DNA of 64,000 nt, taken from the NCBI GenBank assembly GCA_039707655.1, contig CM077667.1:544836222-544900221 (forward strand), read 5' to 3'. The notes beneath the pieces are model-generated. The model did not search any database and was not told the DNA's origin. It saw only the letters and a list, made by a program, of their open reading frames with translations. This document shows positions 22,372 through 33,575 of this stretch, in pieces (the first letter of the stretch is position 1; the number at the start of each line of letters is the position of its first letter). The translations under genes and the position numbers were made by a program. Origin of the DNA: Elymus sibiricus (Eukaryota > Streptophyta > Magnoliopsida > Poales > Poaceae).

Positions 22372-22528
22372 TGATACATCTCCAACGTATCTATAATTAC
22401 TGATTGTTCCATGCTATTATATTATAATTTTAGGATACTTTTTAATCATTTACTTGTTGTTTTATATTATTTTTTAGCACTAACCTATTAACCCAGTGCC
22501 AAGTGCCAGTTGTTGTTTTCTGCATGCT
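22372..22528 (+). repeat. truncated 5' LTR of the Gypsy element
   Basis: About 157 bp aligning with the start of the LTR at 34352, sharing TCTCCAACGTATCTATAATT and CACTAACCTATT. Alignment ends near TTTTCTGCATGC. The remaining 1.4 kb of LTR is deleted. Confidence 0.75.
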
Positions 22529-23232
22529 TAATATTGAGTTCTAAGTAAATAAAAGTATAATGATCATCATTATTAGAGCATTGTCCTAGTGAGGAAATAA
22601 AAAATGGGGGAAGCCAAATGAGCCCACTATATAAAAAAATCAAAAAAATGGAAAAAGAAAAAAAATGAGAGAAAATGAGAGAAGGAACTTTGCTACTATC
22701 CTTTATCACGCTTCTGCCTCAAAGTGGCACCATGTTCTTCATATAGAGACTCTCATGTTTTATCACCTTCATATGCTAGTGGAATTTTTTCATTATTAGA
22801 ACTTGGCTTGTATATTCGATGACGGGCGTCCTCAAATGCCCGAGGTCTTTATGAGCAAGCAAGTTGGATGCACACCCACTTAGCTTCAGTTGAGCTTTCA
22901 TATACTTATGTCTCATGACTTATATATTCATGAGCATCATGTTGCATGGCAATCCCTACTCCTCGCATTGATATCTATCGATAGGCATCTCCATAGCCCG
23001 TTGATACGCCGAGTTAATGCGAGATTTTCTTCTCCACTTTTTACCCCTTTGAAATCTACCACCATATTTTATTCCACCCTTTTGCTATGTCCATGGTTCA
23101 CGCTCATGTATTGCGTGAAGAATAAAAGGTTGATGCGCTTTGAAAAAGTGCGATCCAATTGCCTGACTTGGGCATCGTGGTGCTTGACATTTGTACTAAT
23201 GTGATGAAGACGGAGACATGCCTTACTAATAT
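22529..23232 (+). other. Gypsy 3' internal region, noncoding
   Basis: Sequence normally found between pol and the 3' LTR of this element type. It contains a purine-rich block near 22630-22685 and the phrase TTGCATGGCAATCCCTACTCC. No coding region is supported. It is interrupted at 23233 by the CACTA. Confidence 0.55.
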
Positions 23233-23274
23233 CACTAGTAGAAAACAGGGCTTTGGTTGAGGCCAGGATAAGGG

Positions 23275-23500
23275 CATTCATCCCGGTTCACTTACGAACC
23301 GGGACTAATGTGAGCATCAGTCCCGGTTCGTGAGGCCGGGGCGCCGGCCGGGCCTCGGGGGCCATCAGTCCCGGTTCAGATGGGACTTTTAGTCCCGGTT
23401 TGATCCAAGAACCGGGACTAAAGGGGTGGTGGCAACCGTTCGCCTGGCGCGTGCCCTTTTAGTCCTGGCTCGTGGCTCGAACCGGGACTAAAGGTCCAAA
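23275..23500. repeat. CACTA subterminal repeat array, left end
   Basis: Many copies of CCCGGTT(C/T) and ACCGGGACTAA in both orientations. In En/Spm-type elements such arrays bind the element's regulatory protein. They also lie immediately upstream of the exonuclease gene. Confidence 0.85.
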
Positions 23501-23558
23501 CCGTTCGATTCTCGGGCCTTGGAAGTTGTTCCGCGCGAGATCAAACGCTACAGTAAAC

Positions 23559-24726
23559 GCGACCAGTGCCTCCATTCTGTTCGTCTACACGAACGACAGC
23601 GCCAAAGTGAACGTTTTTCTTTCCATGTTCGAGGAATGGCTTCAAGAGGAGAAACACAAGTTCATGGGCCTCGATCTCGAGTACACGGCCGATGGTCGCG
23701 ATGTTGCCGTCGTCCAACTTTGTTTCATGCAACGTGTCATGATCTTTCAGTGGGCAAGGTATATAATACGAAACTTGTCATAGTTTTAATTGGGGCTTTT
23801 CTTTGATTCATAGGATAGGAAAATTGCATAGGAATAGGAGGATTGGGAATAATGTCGAGAACATGTCATAGTTTCATTGATTCATAGGAAAAATGCATAG
23901 GAAAATTGGGCTTTTTCTTTGATTCATAGGAAAATTGGGGCTTTTCTTTGATTCATAGGAAAATTGCATAGGAATAGAAAATTGCATAGGAATAGGAGGA
24001 CTAGGAAAATTGCATGGCAATAGGAATAGGAGGATAGGAATAGGATAGGAAAATTGCATAAGAATTTTCCTTGTAGTTGCATATTGGCCATCGTGGGAGA
24101 ACATGTCATAGTTTAGGGGCTTCTTTTGATTCATAGGATAGGAAATGCATAGGAAATAGGAAACTTGCAATGATTCTTATTATACTTGTTATGATTCTTA
24201 TTATACTTGTTCTAAAATATACTTGTTATGATTCTTATTATACTTGTTCTAAAATATACTTGTTGCGGCAGTATTTAACACATTTGTTCCATTTTGTTTT
24301 TGCAGTAGTGACAAGCACTGTCCAGAACTCATGGAGTTCCTTCGCAGCGGCATATATTTTGCTAGCGTTGATATAGCGAATGACAAGATCAAGATGAGGC
24401 GCTCCTGGGGTATTGAGATACTAGCTGAATGCCACATTGATCTTCATGGCAGGTTCAGGCTTGAGCATGACAAGATTTCAATGGCTGATATGGCAGCCGC
24501 CCTGATCGACGAGGACTACGCTGATATGAAGACAAAATTTCCCAAGTCAGGGCACCAACATTGGGAGAAGACCCCACTTGACCCTATCAACATTGAGTAT
24601 GCAGCAATAGATGGGTACGTTGCATACGAGTTGTACCACAGGATTGGAATCTGCAATTATGGGCAGCGTCACCTCGTACCGCTAGTATCTCCTGCTTGGG
24701 GGTATTCTAATCCGGACAACGAGTAG
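23559..24726 (+). CDS. WRN-like 3'-5' exonuclease carried in the CACTA
   Basis: Two exons, 23559-23758 and 24306-24726, joined across an intron with AG|GTATAT donor and TTTTGCAG acceptor; joining keeps the frame (phase 2). The product is an RNase H-like fold exonuclease of the DEDDy type. Motif I is GLDLEYT (Asp/Glu at 23673-23681), motif II is VDIANDKIKM, and motif III is EYAAIDGYVAYELY with the YxxxD pattern. All expected acidic residues and the Tyr seem present. The usual initiator Met is not found; the homologous region begins at about 23559 with ATSAS, and the first in-frame ATG is 23625. Such domains degrade nucleic acid from 3' ends. Related proteins are common in Triticeae. Whether this copy is expressed is unknown. 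Confidence 0.8.
23759..24305 (+). other. intron of the exonuclease gene, low complexity
   Basis: 547 bp rich in repeats of CATAGGAAAATTG and, near the 3' end, TTATACTTGTTATGATTC. GT-AG boundaries are intact. Confidence 0.7.
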
Positions 24727-25396
24727 TGTTTGCAATGGCGAGCACTTTTATCTCTATTATGTAGTGCTTGGGGGTCTCCTGATTCGGACGAGTAGGTTTG
24801 CAATCCGGAAGAGTAGGATTGGTATCTTCAATTATATATGCAGTACTTTCTGTAATTGATATCTGAACTATTATTTCTATTATGTCCCTGTTTAAGTACC
24901 GTTTGTGTATAAGAATATTTAGTATGATGTTAGCAAGCTTTCTGAAGCATTGTGATGTATGTGATGAAGATTGTCCATGGTTACGGCGCAATAAGCAAGG
25001 GACACACGCGAAGAAAAAGTAAAGACTTTCTCTCCACAACTATTCTGATGATGGCTTTGATCTACAATATCACTGCAGTTAAATATAATATTAACTAAAA
25101 TTATCAAAGTATTTATTTGTTAAAAAGAATGAACTGAAAAGAATCAACTAAAATATTAACTAAAAAGAATCAACTAAAACATTAACTAAAAATAATCAAA
25201 ATAATATTAACTAAAATTATCAAAGTATTTATTTGTTAAAAAGAATGAACTAAAAAGAATCAACTACAATATTAACTAAAATTATCAAAGTATTTATTTG
25301 TTAAAAAGAATGAACTAAAAAGAATCAACTAAAATATTAACTAAAAAGAATCAACTAAAACAATAAGTAAAAAGAATGAACTAAAAAGAATCAAAA
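24727..25396. other. AT-rich interior of the CACTA with short repeats
   Basis: The region after the exonuclease stop holds no gene. From about 25080 to 25396 short phrases AACTAAAAAGAATCAACTAA repeat irregularly. The next 9 bp are the target duplication of a MITE. Confidence 0.6.
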
Positions 25397-25405
25397 TTAT
25401 ATTAA

Positions 25406-25796
25406 GGACATGAAGTTTCTGCTCCCGAGCTCAAATGATCTCTGTGAACAGTAAAATCGGAAAAAATTCGACAAATGTTCAAAAAATTCTGAAATTTTTT
25501 CGTGAACAACATTGACAAAATATCTAAGTGCGTGCAAAAATTTATCCAGAAATAACATTCCTATCAGGCCTGAAAAAAAAAACAAAATCGATACTCTGAA
25601 AATGCGCATTTTCAGAGTATCGATTTTGTTTTTTTTTTGCCACGCATTATAGGAATGTTATTTCTGGCCAATTTTTTGCATACACTTAGATATTTTGTGA
25701 ATGTTGTTTACGAAAAAATTACAGAATTGTTTGAACATTTTTCGATTTTACTGTTCACCGAGCTCATTTGAGCTTGGGAGCAGAATGATACTTTCC
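25406..25796. mobile_element. Mutator-type foldback MITE inside the CACTA
   Basis: 391 bp with long inverted arms: TTCTGCTCCCGAGCTCAAAT at the left and GAGCTCATTTGAGCTTGGGAG at the right, folding to a centre at about 25605 (ATTTTCAGAGTATCG palindrome). Flanked by TTATATTAA (25397-25405) and TAATATTAA (25797-25805), eight of nine bases matching, as for a 9-bp Mutator-type duplication. Confidence 0.8.
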
Positions 25797-25819
25797 TAAT
25801 ATTAACTAAAATTATCAAA

Positions 25820-27850
25820 TTGAAATCCTTTTGTAACAGAAGAGTTTTCGTCCAAAACCTTGACACTTCGAAAGAGATTGTCCAGTTCGTACACGAAGTG
25901 CATCCAGTTTTTGTCGTAACCCTCTCAACTTTTTTGCACATGCTACGTGGGTGAAATTATGATACCATGCCAATTTTCAACCATTTCAGAGTTCATTTGC
26001 AGTGATTTTCAATCTCAGGTCATCTTAGCTCAAAATAAATCATGAAAATCATGAAAAATAGTAAATGAAGTCCGAAAAGGGTTGAAAAGTGATAATGTGG
26101 CTTTGAATGGTGCATATTGAATGCAGAAAAAGTCTTAGGTTCAAATATGTTTAAAAAATTGAAATCCTTTTGTAACACAAGAGTTTTCGTCCAAAACACT
26201 GACACTTCGAAAGAGATTGTCCAGTTCGTACACGAAGTGCATCCAGTTTTTGCTGTAACCCTCTCAACTTTTTAGCACATGCTACGTGGGTGAAATTATG
26301 ATACCACGCCAATTTTCAACCATTTCAGAGTTCATTTACAGTGATTTTCAATCTCAGGGTCATCTTAGCTTAAAATAAATCATGAAATGCATGAAAAATA
26401 GCAAATGAAGTCAGAAAAGGGTTGAAAAGTGATGATGTGGCTTTGAATGGTGCATATTGAATGGAGAAAAAGTCTTGAGTTCCAATATGTTTAAAAAATT
26501 GAAATCCTTTTGTAACAAAAGAGTTTTCGTCCAAAACCTTGACACTTCGAAAGAGATTGTCCAGTTCGCACACGAAGGGCATCCAGTTTTTGCCGTAACC
26601 CTCTCAACTTTTTAGCACATGCTACGTGGGTGAAATTATGATACCATGCCAATTTTCAACCATTTCAGAGTTCATTTGTAGTGATTTTCAATCTCAGGGT
26701 CATCTTAGCTCAAAATAAATCATGAAATGCATGAAAAATATCAAATGAAGTCCGAAAAGGGTTGAAAAGTGACGATGTGGCTTTGAATGGTGCATATTGA
26801 ATGCAGAAAAAGTCTTGAGTTCAAATATGTTTAAAAAATTGAAATCCTTTTGTAACAGAAGAGTTTTCGTTCAAATCACTGACACTTCGAAAGAGATTGT
26901 CCAGTTCGTACACGAAGTGCATCCAGTTTTTGCCGTAACCCTCTCAACTTTTTAGCACATGCTACGTGGGTGAAATTATGATACCATGCTAATTTTCAAC
27001 CATTTCAGAGTTCATTTGCAATGATTTTCAATCTCAGGGTCATCTTAGCTCAAAATAAATCATGAAATGCATGAAAAATAGCAAATGAAGTCCGAAAATG
27101 GTTGAAAAGTGATGATGTGGCTTTGAATGGTGCATATTGAATGCAGAAAAAGTCTTGATTTCAAATATGTTTAAAAAATTGAAATCCTTTTGTAACAGAA
27201 GAGTTTTTGTCCAAAACCCTGACACTTCGAAAGAGATTGTCCAGTTCATACACGAAGTGCATCCAGTTTTCGCCGTAACCCTCGCAACTTTTTAGCACAT
27301 GCTACGTGGGTGAAATTATGATACCATGCCAATTTTCAACCATTTCAGAGTTCATTTGCAGTGATTTTCAATCTCAGGGTCATCTTAGCTCAAAATAAAT
27401 CATGAAATGCATGAAAAATAGCAAATGAAGTCAGAAAAGGGTTGAAAAGTGATGATGTGGCTTTGAATGGTGCATATTGAATGAAGAAAAAGTCTTGAGT
27501 TCAAATATGTTTAAAAAATTGAAATCCTTTTGTAACAGAAGAGTTTTCGTCCAAAACCCTGACACTTAGAAAGAGATTGTCCAGTTCGCACACGAAGTGC
27601 ATCAATTTTTGCTGTAACCCTCTCAACTTTTTAGCACATGCTACGTGGGTGAAATTATGATACCATGCCAATTTTCAACCATTTCAGAGTTCATTTGCAG
27701 TGATTTTCAATCTCTGGGTCATCTTAGCTCAAAACAAATCATGAAGTGCATGAAAATAGCAAATGAAGTCCGAAAAGGGTTGAAAAGTGATGATGTGGCT
27801 TTGAATGGTGCATATTGAATGCAGAAAAAATCTTTAGTTAACAACTTTAA
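25820..27850 (-). repeat. 340-bp tandem repeat, six copies
   Basis: The phrase TTGAAATCCTTTTGTAACA starts at 25820, 26159, 26499, 26839, 27179 and 27519. Copies are highly similar. Every unit includes CCAGTTCGTACACGAAGTGC or a near variant. The same unit occurs about twice in the 2.4-kb CACTA at 12150-12745 on the other strand. Short frames within it are not convincing genes. Confidence 0.95.
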
Positions 27851-28364
27851 TAGTAAAATGATTGAAGGGTGATGATGTGGCTTTGAATGGTGCATACTGA
27901 ATGCAGAAAAAAAATTAGTTAAAAACTTTAATAGTAAAATGAATTTTCATAAAGTATATTTTGTTACAAGCTTTAATAGCAAAAGGAATCAACTAAAAAG
28001 AACCAATAAAAAATAAAACTTATGCAACTAAAATTATATAAAATTTATGCAACTAAAATTATATAACTAAAAATAACATATGCAAAAAATAACAATAAAA
28101 TCATAATATATGCAAAAAAAGGCCCGCAAAAAATAACAATAAAATCATAATATATGCCAAAAAAGGCCCGCCTATGACTAGAATCCCTACAAAATGGGCC
28201 ATGATGCAGGCCCGCGGTGCTAGCAGGCCCAACAGGGCGTCAAACAGGCATGTACTGCCCGAATTAGACAGGAGCTCGAGATAGCACCGGCCGCAGCACT
28301 TATAAACCACTCCGAGCCCTTCTCGACTAGCGAGGTGGGACTAAACTTTTGGTACGGCAGCACA
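27851..28364. other. AT-rich spacer of the CACTA
   Basis: Repeats of ATAACAATAAAATCATAATATATGC and AACTAAAATTATAT fill 27980-28160. No gene is supported. GC-rich text resumes before the internal subterminal-type array. Confidence 0.55.
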
Positions 28365-28565
28365 GCCCTTTAGTCCCGGTTGACGCCACCAACCGGGACT
28401 AATGCCCCCACTTTAGTCCCGGTTGGTGCCACCACCCGGGACTAAAGGTCCCTGCTTCCCGCCCTTTGGGCTGCTGAAAATTGACCTTTAGTCCCGGTTG
28501 GTGGCACCACCCGGGACTAACGGGGGCATTAGACCCGGTTGGAGCCACCAACTAGGACTAAAGGG
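28365..28565. repeat. internal subterminal-type repeat array
   Basis: Inverted and direct copies of TTTAGTCCCGGTTGG and ACCGGGACTAA lie in the middle of the element, directly before a TATA box. Such arrays are expected only near element ends. Confidence 0.8.
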
Positions 28566-28570
28566 GGGGC

Positions 28571-28578
28571 TATATAAG
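28571..28578 (+). promoter_or_regulatory. TATA box of the CACTA gene
   Basis: TATATAAG directly follows the internal repeat array and precedes the multi-exon gene. It is the likely core promoter, with the array as its regulatory region. Confidence 0.55.
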
Positions 28579-29797
28579 CCGGACTTATCAATTTGTCCAA
28601 TCCATTGCAGTTTCTTCTCTCCTCGGCGCCGACGATGACATCGACGCTGCCAGGCTGCCGGATTTTGCCGTCGCCCTGCCGTCCCCGAACCCGCTGACCG
28701 TCGCCGGCGCCGGACCTCCTCGCGCGCCCTCCTCCCCATCGCCATCGCCGCGCCCTGCCCCGCCGTCGCCATCGCCTCGCCCTGCCCCACCGTCGTCGTC
28801 GTCGTCGCCGCGCCCTGCCCCTACGTCGCCGTCGCCGTCGCCTCACCCGCCATCGCCGTCGCCGTCGCCTGGCGCGCTGTCGCCGTCGCCTAGCCCGCCA
28901 TCGCCGTTGCCTCGCCCTGCCCCGCCGTCGTCGCGCCCCTGCCCCTACGTCGTCGTCGCCGTCACCGCGCCCTGCCCCTACGTCGTCGTCGCCTCGCCCT
29001 GCCCCGCCGTCGCCCTTCCCCGCCGTCGCCTCCCCCTGCCCCATTGCCGTCGATCGCCGCGCCCCTGCCGGCCTCGACGTCACCGTGCCGGCCCCTGCCC
29101 CCACAGTGAGCCCATTGAACATGGCTTGCATGTTGATGCATGCTGATGGCTTCTTGCTTTTTGAGAGTTCTTGTTTATTAATTGTCGTATCCCGTATCGC
29201 CGTATCGCCTTATTGCTTATATATGTTTACCGTATATGTTTACCGTATCAATGTCCAGTCCATATCATTTTATTATTACTTACATATGTTTACTATGCCG
29301 TATCCCCCACAGTGAGATTTTAAAATGAGACAGTCCATGTCATTTTATTATTACTTATATATGTTTACCGTATCGCCTTATTGCTGTTTTTAGAAATTGC
29401 CGTATCCCGTATCGCCGTACCCGTATCACTTGGTCGTGCTCCGTTGTGGCACTTGCATGCGCCGTGTTGTCACCCTTCGCGTGTGCCGTCCTGGTCGTGC
29501 TCCGGTGTGGCACTTGAAGCTGCCCTGATGCCCGACGGCGGATGGTCGATGCGCCCACCTAGCGAACGCGTAGCTTGGTCGGCAGCTAGAAATGGTCGAT
29601 TTTGATATAAAAATCGTCTAAATCCGAGGTCATATGCAATTTGTGTGGTCAAAACAAGAGTAAGGACAAAAGGGGGGAGGAGTCCTCGACGATCGTCTGA
29701 AACTGACTGTTATAAAACTTGTGAACTTTGCATGATGTTTCACACTAATCCATCTCTCATGGTTGTATATTGCCACGTTGTAATATTTGCAGAAACT
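28579..29797 (+). other. 5' leader region with GC-rich simple repeats
   Basis: Positions 28640-29100 are built of CCGTCGCC/TCGCCCTGCCCC simple repeats, and 29180-29410 of CGTATCGCC and ATATGTTTACC phrases. The open frames on either strand follow from this composition. It is probably leader and intron sequence of the downstream gene. Confidence 0.5.
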
Positions 29798-32700
29798 ATG
29801 GTGGACAGAGACTTAGAAAAAGAACAGTTGTTGGGGGATATAATACGAGAGGGTGATATCGATCTCACCTGCTTGTCGTTTCTCAACGAGACCGATGGTG
29901 AGGAAAGAGAGGATGGCGGCTCCGGTGAGGAGGAACGAGATCATGACTGCTCCGGTGATCAAACTGGGGACGAAGGAGATCATGACGGCTCCGGTGATCG
30001 AACTGGGGACGAAGGAGCCATAACTGCTTCAAAGTCCGGCGAGGTATATATTAATTAATCCTTTGCTGACTAGATGCATTAATTTTTTTTGTATGTACAT
30101 ATATTAACGCTTCTTTCTTCTTTTAATTAGCCATCCGGATTGAGCTCCACTTCGGTAAGGAGACGAGGCCCGATGAGAAGGTTGGAGGCGCAAGAAAGGT
30201 TCACGATCGAAGAAGTCTCACCAGAAGGCCAACTGATTGCTCCCTACCGAACCAACAACAAATTTATACATCAGTGCGGAGTGGTTGTTAGGGACCTCGT
30301 CCCGATCAACTGCCAAGAATGGAATAAGAAGAAGGACCCTCAAGTTCCTTATGTCAACGATAGACTGAAAGATGATTTTGGACCAATCTGATTAGAAATT
30401 TCAGTCTACCGCTAGAGGAGGATCCGAATAACCCAGTTATACAGCGAAAGGTCAGGGCGTTTGCTCTTAAGAAGATGGCAGAACTATTCAAGAACTGGAA
30501 GAAAGTATTGAACAGGAAGTTTGTCGAGAAAGACAAGACTCCAGAATTCAGAGGTCAATATGAGAAGATGAGAGATCACTGGCCCGCATTTGTGGCCTAC
30601 AAGACATCGGAGAAGGCTAAGAACATGTCACATAGAAATAAGAAAAATGCCGCAAGGAAGGAGTATCACCATGTTACGGGGTCAGGTGGCTACAGAAAAG
30701 CCCGGCCTACGTGGGACAAAGCTGAGCAAGACCTGCTTGCTAAAGATGTCCAACCAGAGACATTGCACTGGCCAGATCGGGCAAGGACTTGGTTCTTCGG
30801 GGTTGGGGGAACATTGGACCCAGAAACAGGGAAGTATGTCTGGACGAAAGCTCAACTTGCAATACCATTCAAAAAGCTTGAGGAAACAATCAAGAAATCA
30901 CTGGAAGGGACATTCGTTCCCGACAGAGAGAAGGACGAGCTGTCATTTGTCCTCGGGAATCCTGAACACCCTGGACGAACACGAGGCACATCAGGCTCCA
31001 TTCCGTGGAAGGTTGGGTTTCCCGACAACGCTGGTTATAGAAGCCGACAGAGAAAGAAGAAAGAGGAAGCAAGCGAAATGCAGAAGTTGAATGAAAGATT
31101 AACGAAACTAGAGGCACTTGAGAGCCAGCGAGCTACCGGCCAATCATCTCAGCGGCACGAAGATCCTTCATTGGAGACTACCCACGATGCTACCCCACCA
31201 TCTCAGCGGAGAAGCAGCGTGGCTTCCACTGAGCTCGTTCATCCTAATAGCACGGCTCCTCGCTACCCCATGGATGCTATCACGCAAAATGAACATTGTG
31301 TGCTAATGGCGAAATGTCATAACCTGACCTTGAAGGCGGCGGTCGGCCATGTCTTACCTCCTCGACCTGATGCAACTTTCCATTGCACTCCAGTTCCAGC
31401 TGGCTTTGCTATTGTCGGGGTGGATGAAATAATGAACAGATTTGATGGGCTGGAGCTTGAGTACGCTACAGGTGAAGGGGAGCTTCTTTTTCGATATGCC
31501 TTAAGGACTACCTGTCTATGGAGAAAGGAACACATCGTGCTTCCATACTGGACGCCGCCTCAGCAGACTCAGGCGGAGGAGGCCCCGGTGCCTGAGTCGT
31601 CTCCGGTGCGTTAGCCGTCTCCGGTGCGTCAACCGTCTCCGCTGCCTGAGTCGTCTCCGGCGCGTCAGCCGTCTCCGCCGCCTCAGCGGACTCCGACGGA
31701 GGAGGCCCCTCAGCAGAATCCTACTCCGCCTCAGCTGGCTCCGCCGCGTCATCATACTCCGCCTCCTCCGCTGCCTAAGCAATAGCGGAAGAGAGGCGCC
31801 GCCGCTCCGGCGGCTAGCAGTTGTACGAAACAGAGGAGATTCAAATACGGCCCAAGCCTCAAGCCTCCTCCCAAGTTACCCTACGAGAGGTCTGAGGAAG
31901 AACTCGACGAGATCGTGGATGCCGAAGTGAAACGTCAGCTTGCTCCGAAACGCCCACCTGAAGAGGAGAAAATAGATCCGGTGAAAGCGAAGCGAACTCT
32001 GGATGCCCTTAGGCGACCACCACCGCCTCCGCCGCCATCAAACTATGACCGATGTATTCAAAAGAAACATGATGAAGCGAGGCGGTCGGGAAGCTTAAGT
32101 AGAAGTGGCTCAAGAAGTGGGAAAACAATTCCCCAGCTCAGCGAACAAGAACTGCAATCGTGTCCTCCGCTCAAGGTGGTTACCGATATCGCTAATGATC
32201 CAGAGAAAGTGGACACTGGTCTTGCTATCACTGCTGATGATTACATACCCGACTCGGTACAGTTTGAAACGGCTGAGGTAGTACAAACCTTAAAATACGC
32301 GAATCGGAAGCCTCTCGTCACACGTGAGGAGCTCGACCGTCTACCAACGATGATGCGACGATTGCATGAATGGTACTTGAAAGCCTGCAAGGACGGGGCC
32401 GACAATATCTTTGTGGCAATTAAAGATGAGCACTTCTTCAATGGAGAGCAGGTGTTGTTCGTTGAATTTGAAGAAATATTTCAGTTATACAATCAAGCTG
32501 CCCTCGACAAAACTATCGTCAGTTCCTATTGTCTGTAAGTACTTTTTTCTGTAATTAAGTCTCTAGTTCATCTCGTTCATTGCATGTATTAATTATCCTC
32601 ACACTATATTATGCAGATTGAAGATCCTCGAATGCAAACAACAACAAATCTATGACATTGGGTTCATTGACCCAAATTTCATAAATGAACATACCTTAGA

Positions 32701-33575
32701 AGAATTTCCCGTTGATACAGAGAACAACTTGCTAAAGGCGTTACTTGGACAAAAAACCAGAAAGGAAATACTATTTCCTTACAACTTCAAGTGAGTGTTA
32801 CTATCTTGTGCGCATTCTGTTTCGCTTACTCGAGGTTAAGTGCAATTAAGGAGTTATGCGTGCGTAGTTTCCACTTTATTCTGCTAGACATTCAGCTTGA
32901 AGAGGGAAAAGTAACTGTCTTGGACTCGATGCGTAAAGACCCTAAGGAGTGGACAAACATGAGGCAAATGCTTCAGAAGTAAGTTCAATCATTATCGCAC
33001 CATATCGGCAACTTTCGTTCATTTTCTGATAACAAGTAATCATTTTCTTTGCCGAGCAGGGTTTGGAAAAAGTTCACCAGAAAGGTTAAGGGTGTCAGCT
33101 GGAAACCGGAGCTGCAATTTGTACAGCCCAAAGTAAGTACTACTCTAGTACCGCACATCTCTCATTGATGCTAGTTTCAATACCATTATCATGCTTGGTT
33201 ATTATTTTGATTGAAGTCTATTCTCGTAAAGTGCTTGTTGCAGGCAACCGGGACTAATTTATGTGTCTACTACGTTTGTGAGTTCATTCGCCACTCGACC
33301 TCTGAGCGGGGCCGGGGCATATCTTTACAACAATTTGAAGTACGTAAACAATATTCACATTTTTATTTTATTACCATCAATTGTGTTGAGTTTCATTCAT
33401 ATATTGACCCCCTTCTTTAAATTAGATCTGGCGGAAGCGGGACGAACTCCTACCAACTGATCGCATCCGAGCAATTCAAGAGGAATTGGCGAGATTCTTT
33501 GTTGAGCATGTCATACCTAAAGACGGAGAATACCATAAGGATGTCAAATGCGATGTTGGTAATAGACGACGTTAG
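29798..33575 (+). pseudogene. CACTA TnpA-side gene: Transposase_24-type plus Ulp1/C48-type region
   Basis: Seven exons with consistent phases: 29798-30043, 30131-32534, 32617-32790, 32868-32978, 33060-33132, 33244-33339 and 33426-33575. The N-terminal part is acidic (MVDRDLEKEQLL). The middle matches plant Ptta/En/Spm Transposase_24 proteins (KYVWTKAQLA, WFFGVGGTLDPETG, REKDELSFVLGNPEHPGRTRG), then a proline-rich minisatellite. The C-terminal part resembles Ulp1/C48 cysteine proteases: His in NFHFILLDI, Asp in TVLDSM, Cys in GTNLCVYYVCEFIRH (usual Gly after Cys is Val). It is broken by one missing base near 30378 and by TAG at 31612-31614 and 31783-31785. In family members the first part binds subterminal repeats; the protease role is unknown. 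Confidence 0.82.
31612..31780 (+). repeat. proline-rich coding minisatellite
   Basis: Units of about 15-18 bp such as CCGTCTCCGGTGCGTCAG encode PSPxRQ and PxPPQ repeats in exon 2 of the CACTA gene. The first internal stop falls at its start. Confidence 0.7.

Noticed and set aside
25820..27850. Repeated short minus-strand ORFs of about 70 codons
   Set aside because: One per 340-bp repeat unit, AT-rich and Phe-rich, with no conservation beyond the DNA repeat.
25820..27850. Possible CRISPR-like array
   Set aside because: Units are 340 bp without spacers, in a plant transposon.
28529..29131. Arg-rich open frames in the CACTA leader
   Set aside because: They reflect CCGTCGCC simple repeats read on the opposite strand.
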